In this document: piece by piece, positions 59,171-64,000 of the stretch
How the letters are laid out: every line of letters starts with the position of its first letter
Numbering within the stretch: the stretch's first letter is position 1
The notes under the pieces: generated by a model
Database searches by the model: none
What the model saw: the letters and a program-made list of their open reading frames with translations, nothing else
Told to the model about the DNA's origin: nothing
Assembly (NCBI GenBank): GCA_002381805.1
Contig: DFXZ01000004.1
Location: 558,001 to 622,000 of the forward strand
DNA: 64,000 nt
DNA from: Bdellovibrio sp. UBA4095
GTDB lineage: Bacteria; Bdellovibrionota; Bdellovibrionia; Bdellovibrionales; Bdellovibrionaceae
Direction of reading: 5' to 3'
Translations under genes and position numbers: made by a program

Positions 59171-60628
59171 CTAGAACAAACTTTTTTCCACGGCCGAGAA
59201 AATGGGTCCGGAGACAAAGCCCATGAGGACAATCGCTAAGGCCATCACTACAGCCGTTATTGTCGTCGCATTCAAAGAATGCCCCGCAATTTCTGCTTCG
59301 CCTTCCTTCATATACATAACTACGATTGGACGTAGATAGTAATAAACACCAATGACCGAGCTGACGACACCCCAAATAGCAAGCCACAGTAGGCCTTCGC
59401 CCACAGCCGCGTTGAATAAGTAGAACTTACCAAAGAAACCGACTGTCGGTGGAATGCCAGCTAGTGAAAGCAAGAACACCGTCATGCAGAGTGAAAGCAT
59501 CGGTCTTTTCTTAGCGAGACCAGCAAGATCATCAATGTTGATAATATGGTTTTCTGATCTTTCCATCATGCTTGCGATTGCGAATGCACCCAAAGTCATA
59601 AATGCATAGCTTAACAGATAGAAAATAACGCTAGATGCACCAAAAATACTATTCTGGCTAACTCCCGCAGTAATCACACCGATCAATAGGTACCCAGAGT
59701 GCGCTACTGAAGAATAGGCGATCATACGTTTTAGGTTGTTCTGCAAGATAGCCGCTGTGTTACCTACGATCATGGTGATAACTGCGAGCCACTGTAGGAT
59801 GTCGAATAAATGATCGGAACCAACCAACGCTTGAGTCGCAATAATTCTTAAAAACGCAGCAAATGAAACAGCTTTCACTGCAGTCGCCATAAATGCCGAA
59901 TGAGGAGTTGGTGCCCCTTGATAAACATCAGGAGTCCAAGCATGGAAAGGGGCGATAGAAACCTTGAAGCAGAATCCCAGTATAACAAAGGTGATTCCGA
60001 ACAAGAACAATCTGCTTGTCTGCACCAGTTCTGCAGCATCGCCCATAAATGCTAGGATATTAGTTCCACCGGTTGATCCGAAGATCAGAGCAACGCCGTA
60101 TAGCAAGATAGCAGAGGCAAATGATCCCAGCAGGAAGTACTTCAAAGCAGCTTCCTTTGAAAGTTTACCTTCGTGGCTCATTGCAATCATAAGATAAAGA
60201 GGCAAGGACATCATTTCAAGGCCGATGAAGACGACCAGCAGGTCTACGGCCGCCACAAGAATTAACATTCCAACAGCCGAGCTCATCGCTAAGAAAATGA
60301 GTTCAGAGAACTGTTTCCCAACTGTCGCTGGGTTTTCGTACATCATGATCATGCCCACTGCTGCAGAGCCAAGGGCAACAGCCCCCAGCCATTGAGTGAC
60401 TCCGTCAAAGATCAATCCGTTATTGAATGCTGTCTTTCCAGCACCACCGAAAATAACTAGCAAACCCAAAGAAATAATTATTCCAATAAGGGCCTGAGAC
60501 AATGTCGCCAACGAATGCTGCTCTCTGTTGCCTCTCAAAACTTTGACTGTAATTGGAATCAAGCTTGTCAGGAAAAGCGCGATCATCGGAGAAATAAGCA
60601 AGATGTCGCTAAGAGTTACCGTGTTCAT
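59171..60628 (-). CDS. nuoN: NADH-quinone oxidoreductase subunit N
   Basis: Proton-pumping membrane subunit of complex I, 485 aa, about 13-14 membrane helices. Motifs include YFLLGSFASAILLYG, SIAPFHAWTPDVYQGAPTPH and AYSSVAHSGYLL with conserved Lys and Glu positions of antiporter-like subunits. The start overlaps the nuoM stop (TAATG). Last gene before the terminator. Confidence 0.96.
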   Translation of the reverse strand: MNTVTLSDILLISPMIALFLTSLIPITVKVLRGNREQHSLATLSQALIGIIISLGLLVIFGGAGKTAFNNGLIFDGVTQWLGAVALGSAAVGMIMMYENPATVGKQFSELIFLAMSSAVGMLILVAAVDLLVVFIGLEMMSLPLYLMIAMSHEGKLSKEAALKYFLLGSFASAILLYGVALIFGSTGGTNILAFMGDAAELVQTSRLFLFGITFVILGFCFKVSIAPFHAWTPDVYQGAPTPHSAFMATAVKAVSFAAFLRIIATQALVGSDHLFDILQWLAVITMIVGNTAAILQNNLKRMIAYSSVAHSGYLLIGVITAGVSQNSIFGASSVIFYLLSYAFMTLGAFAIASMMERSENHIINIDDLAGLAKKRPMLSLCMTVFLLSLAGIPPTVGFFGKFYLFNAAVGEGLLWLAIWGVVSSVIGVYYYLRPIVVMYMKEGEAEIAGHSLNATTITAVVMALAIVLMGFVSGPIFSAVEKSLF

Positions 60629-62181
60629 TATTTCTCTCCTTGCGCGTGCATAATCTCTGCGGCGCCGGGTTCTACAATCGTCAGGTTGTAGTTCGTACGA
60701 TTGTTTACCAAATTGTCGATACTAGCCTTGGAATAATCCAAGAAATGGTTCGGGAAGATTCCCATCCAGAAAATCATAAGAACAAGAGGAATCATAACCG
60801 CTACCTCTCGGAAGTTAAGATCGAAGAGAGGGTGATGCTCGTCCGCAACGAGTTCTCCTTTTGCTCCGAAGAACATCCGTTTGAACATCCATAACATGTA
60901 AACGGCTCCGAAAATGACTCCGGTTACTGCAAAGTACGCGAAAACCGGCTGCGCCTGATATGTTCCCAGTAAGATCAAGAATTCCCCAATGAAACCGTTA
61001 GTTAGGGGCAACGCAATAGATGAAAGAGTTACGATGAAAAAGAAGATCGTAAACAGCGGCAAGACGCCCGCCAAGCCACCATACTTCGCAATTTCACGAG
61101 AGTGTGTTCTTTCATAGATCATACCGATCATGATGAACAAGGCGCCTGTCGAAATACCGTGATTCAGCATTTGGTAAAGTCCGCCTGACATTCCGTAAGA
61201 ATTAAAGGCGAAAAGTCCCAACAGAATATAGCCCATGTGAGAAACCGAAGAGTAGGCCACTAGCTTTTTCACATCTGGCTGAACCATTGCGACCAAAGCT
61301 CCATAAATGATACCTACCGCTCCGATAAGCATGAACAACCATGCCCAATACTCAGAGGCTTCAGGGAACAATGGGATCACCCAGCGCATGAAACCGTAAG
61401 TTCCCATCTTTAACATTACACCAGCAAGGATAACAGAGCCCGGAGTCGGTGCCTCCACGTGTGCATCCGGCAACCAGGTGTGCAATGGAAACACCGGTAC
61501 TTTGATTGCAAAAGCTAGAGCAAATGCAAAGAAAAGAAGAGTTTGCAGACTAAAGAAAGCCCCGCCAACGAACGGAATTTTTAACTTATAAAAGTCCAGC
61601 AGGTTCGCACTCATTGCACCAGTCGCTTCTTGAGTCAGATACATCATATAGATTATTGCAATGAGCATCAGGACAGAACCGGCAAATGTGTAGATGAAGA
61701 ACTTCACCGTTGCATAAATTCGTCTTGCGCCACCCCAAATACCGATCATGAAGTACATCGGAACAAGAGAAAGTTCCCAGAAGACATAGAAGAAAATCGC
61801 GTCGAAAGCGAGGAAGGTGCCCAGCATTGCCGTCTGAAGAACAAACAACGAAACATGGAAGCCTTTGATGCGTTCAGAAATTGACGTCCAACTTGCTAGG
61901 ATAATAATTGGGGTCAAGAACGTGGTTAGAAGCACTAGCCACAGCGAAATCCCATCAATACCTAGAAAATAAGAAATTCCAAAACGCTCGATCCAAAGGT
62001 GCTTTTCGACCATTTGCAATCCAGCCGTGTTTGAATCGAACAACTGAACCAGGCGTAAGCTAAGAAGAAATTCAATGATTGAAAATCCAAAAGCCAAGTG
62101 TCGGATACTGCTGGTTTTTGGCCAAACAGCCACAATCAGCGCGAATAAAAGAGGCAAGAAAACTACACTACTCAGGATCAT
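60628..62181 (-). CDS. nuoM: NADH-quinone oxidoreductase subunit M
   Basis: Antiporter-like complex I subunit, 517 aa, with about 14 helices. WELSLVPMYFMIGIWGG carries the key Glu; PLHTWLPDAHVEAPTPGSV and AYSSVSHMGYILLG are family marks. It is 3 bp after nuoL and overlaps nuoN. Confidence 0.97.
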   Translation of the reverse strand: MILSSVVFLPLLFALIVAVWPKTSSIRHLAFGFSIIEFLLSLRLVQLFDSNTAGLQMVEKHLWIERFGISYFLGIDGISLWLVLLTTFLTPIIILASWTSISERIKGFHVSLFVLQTAMLGTFLAFDAIFFYVFWELSLVPMYFMIGIWGGARRIYATVKFFIYTFAGSVLMLIAIIYMMYLTQEATGAMSANLLDFYKLKIPFVGGAFFSLQTLLFFAFALAFAIKVPVFPLHTWLPDAHVEAPTPGSVILAGVMLKMGTYGFMRWVIPLFPEASEYWAWLFMLIGAVGIIYGALVAMVQPDVKKLVAYSSVSHMGYILLGLFAFNSYGMSGGLYQMLNHGISTGALFIMIGMIYERTHSREIAKYGGLAGVLPLFTIFFFIVTLSSIALPLTNGFIGEFLILLGTYQAQPVFAYFAVTGVIFGAVYMLWMFKRMFFGAKGELVADEHHPLFDLNFREVAVMIPLVLMIFWMGIFPNHFLDYSKASIDNLVNNRTNYNLTIVEPGAAEIMHAQGEK

Positions 62182-62184
62182 ACA

Positions 62185-64000
62185 TTACCTCATGATCACA
62201 AATGAAAGGGCGACAACTACACCAATACCGATATACATCGCATACTGTTGAACGTTTCCAGTTTGAGAGGAGCGAATCACAGAACCCATCCCTCTTGCCA
62301 GGTCACCAGCTAAATAAGTCATTTTATCGATAAAGTTCACGTCGATGTAATACCAAATATTTCGGCTTAAGTTCACCAACGGATTGATTATCGCGCCGAA
62401 GTAAACCTCGTCTACAAAGTACTTATTGTAAACCAAGTTGTAGATAGGCTTAATCTTCTCTGCGATCTTCTTTGGAGCATCAGGTGCTTTCACATAGAAG
62501 TGATAAGCGATCCCCGCAGATATCAAAGCCAATCCAACTGAAGTTCCCATAAGAGCAAACTCAGTCGCATGATCCAAGGTCTGCCATCCCGGTATCCCTT
62601 TGATCAAAGGATGAAGCCAGTGTTCCCAAACGTTAGGAATATGACCAAGGTACTCACCTAGGACATGAGGAACACCAATCCAACCGCCAATCACCGATAA
62701 CACACCCAAAGTAATTAATGGAATCGTCATTAATGCTGGAGATTCATGCGGATGAACATCTTTAGAAACACGACTTTTTCCCCAGAAAGTTAAAGCCATC
62801 AAACGTGTCATGTAGAATGCTGTCAGCGTTGCACCCAAAACTCCCGCGGCCCAAAGAATTGGCGAACCCATAGGGGAATTGAAAGTGTAAGCTAAAATTT
62901 CATCTTTAGAGAAAAACCCTGCAAACGGAGGCATTCCAATAATCGCAAGCCATCCCAGGAAGAACGTAATGTGCGTAATTGGTAGGTACTTTTTTAGGCC
63001 ACCCATTTTTCGAACGTCTTGTTCTTCGTGCATGGCATGAATCACAGAGCCAGAACCCAAGAACATAAGTGCTTTAAAGAATGCATGAGTCATCAAATGG
63101 AACATCGCTGCTCCGAATGCACCGACTCCACATGCAAGGAACATATAGCCCAATTGAGAAACTGTGGAGTATGCCAAGATTTTCTTGATATCCCACTGAG
63201 TCATACCGATCGTTGCAGCAAACACAACAGTCGCAGCACCGATGATCGCAATAACCATCATTGTGTTCGGAGCCATGATAAACAATGGGTTGAGGCGAAC
63301 GATCATATAAACACCCGCAGTAACCATTGTCGCCGCATGGATCAGAGCCGAAACTGGCGTCGGACCCGCCATCGCGTCAGGCAACCACACATATAATGGA
63401 ATCTGTGCCGACTTACCAGTTGCTCCTATGAATAGGAACAAAGTGCCCAGGGTAACGGCACCCAGCCAAGAAGACTCTGCAACAGTCGGTGCCAAAGCAT
63501 TCAACTCCGAAAAATTCAAAGTTCCGTAAGTTACAAAGAGCAAGAACATCCCTAACAAGAATGCGGCATCACCCACTCTATTAGTGATGAAAGCTTTCAT
63601 ACCTGCCGCAGCCTTCTCTGAGTCCGTAAACCAGAAGCCGATCAACAAGTAAGAGCAAAGGCCCACGCCTTCCCAGCCGACGAACATGACCAATAAGCTG
63701 TCGCCAAGAACAAGGAGCAACATATTAAAGATGAACAGGTTCAGATAAGCGAAGTACTTCGCTGCCCCTTTATCGTGGTGCATGTAGCCGATCGAGTACA
63801 TGTGGATCAGTGTACCTACGCCAGTAATAATCAAAATCATCACAGCGCTAATCTGATCGACGACAAACCCCGCATCGATCTTTAAACGATCGATCACGAG
63901 CCATTCAAAAAACTTTACTGCAATCCGTCTGCTTTCTTCGGGCATTGCAATTAGGTCAGTTACCAAAATTGCCGAGCTTACGAAAGAAATTGCAATTGCA
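62185..64000 (-). CDS. nuoL: NADH-quinone oxidoreductase subunit L, partial (N-terminus outside window)
   Basis: The frame stays open to the window edge, past the TTG at 63966 that could be mistaken for a start; about 605 codons are visible. Motifs are FVGWEGVGLCSYLLIGFW, KSAQIPLYVWLPDAMAGPTPV, and the C-terminal lateral helix region. The missing part is the usual first membrane helices, about 80 residues. It heads nuoL-nuoM-nuoN here; the rest of the nuo operon is expected beyond the window. Confidence 0.96.
   Translation of the reverse strand, partial: AIAISFVSSAILVTDLIAMPEESRRIAVKFFEWLVIDRLKIDAGFVVDQISAVMILIITGVGTLIHMYSIGYMHHDKGAAKYFAYLNLFIFNMLLLVLGDSLLVMFVGWEGVGLCSYLLIGFWFTDSEKAAAGMKAFITNRVGDAAFLLGMFLLFVTYGTLNFSELNALAPTVAESSWLGAVTLGTLFLFIGATGKSAQIPLYVWLPDAMAGPTPVSALIHAATMVTAGVYMIVRLNPLFIMAPNTMMVIAIIGAATVVFAATIGMTQWDIKKILAYSTVSQLGYMFLACGVGAFGAAMFHLMTHAFFKALMFLGSGSVIHAMHEEQDVRKMGGLKKYLPITHITFFLGWLAIIGMPPFAGFFSKDEILAYTFNSPMGSPILWAAGVLGATLTAFYMTRLMALTFWGKSRVSKDVHPHESPALMTIPLITLGVLSVIGGWIGVPHVLGEYLGHIPNVWEHWLHPLIKGIPGWQTLDHATEFALMGTSVGLALISAGIAYHFYVKAPDAPKKIAEKIKPIYNLVYNKYFVDEVYFGAIINPLVNLSRNIWYYIDVNFIDKMTYLAGDLARGMGSVIRSSQTGNVQQYAMYIGIGVVVALSFVIMR

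Noticed and set aside
63900..63966. A TTG start for nuoL inside the window
   Set aside because: The reading frame continues without a stop to the window end with hydrophobic residues, and the normal first helices of NuoL are missing, so the true start lies outside.

Overview
The window reads as chromosomal DNA from a Gram-negative, didermic, piliated and motile bacterium, most likely a Bdellovibrio-like predator (Bdellovibrionota). That placement is inference. It rests on the mix of lipoprotein and outer-membrane transport genes (Mla-type ABC system, LolA, a porin), type IV pilus PilT, RodZ, secreted hydrolases (subtilisin, patatin, a protein-glutaminase-like enzyme), deltaproteobacterial-style small DksA proteins, medium GC and very compact operons with many ATGA or TAATG junctions. 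No rRNA, tRNA, CRISPR array, insertion sequence or prophage was seen.

Layout. 1-2190 (minus): Mla-type phospholipid ABC operon with two different ATPases and a small ubiquitin-like protein. 2384-5397: TCA-cycle operon mdh-sucC-sucD with a terminator. 5514-11853: a secreted small protein, ndk, an RNA methyltransferase, a TPR lipoprotein, rodZ, a membrane glycosyltransferase and a degenerate PHP protein. 11854-14827: ferredoxin, DnaQ-like exonuclease, nadE and a DUF2203 gene. 14951-17024: a Tad-prepilin-like protein divergent from a secreted TPR protein. 17021-19719: rimO, lolA, comF. 19790-20605: secreted protein-glutaminase-like protein. 20602-24117 (minus): rplU-rpmA, obg, a nadD-rsfS fusion and rlmH, a ribosome and NAD cluster. 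24584-26160: porin and a small secreted protein. 26367-31001: chemoreceptor, RNase G, pilT and a small envelope protein.

31037-33855: nucleoside salvage operon deoC-pdp-punA, which would feed on (deoxy)nucleosides. 33936-35819: OsmC protein, a candidate structured RNA and a subtilisin-like lipoprotein. 35953-39585: three-subunit acyl-CoA carboxylase. 39624-44114 (minus): tatB-tatC, a conserved unknown gene and a two-half M16 peptidase. 44131-48566: hemW, grpE, a DnaJ-family gene and an LpoA-like lipoprotein. 48667-52094: two tandem small DksA-family proteins and lon. 52248-55260: small membrane protein, L,D-transpeptidase, a helix-turn-helix/coiled-coil protein and a patatin. 55266-58975 (minus): MoxR-DUF58-transglutaminase cluster. 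59171-64000 (minus): nuoL-nuoM-nuoN, the proton-pumping arm of complex I, with nuoL cut by the window end.

The strongest unusual signals are: (1) two paralogous Mla ATPases whose active-site substitutions are complementary, as expected of a heterodimer with one degenerate nucleotide site; (2) a ubiquitin-fold protein encoded between them; (3) a secreted protein-glutaminase-like enzyme; (4) a long, well-paired candidate RNA structure at 34398-34541; (5) a NadD-RsfS fusion; (6) a Tad-type prepilin head on a long disordered protein with a second C-terminal membrane helix.
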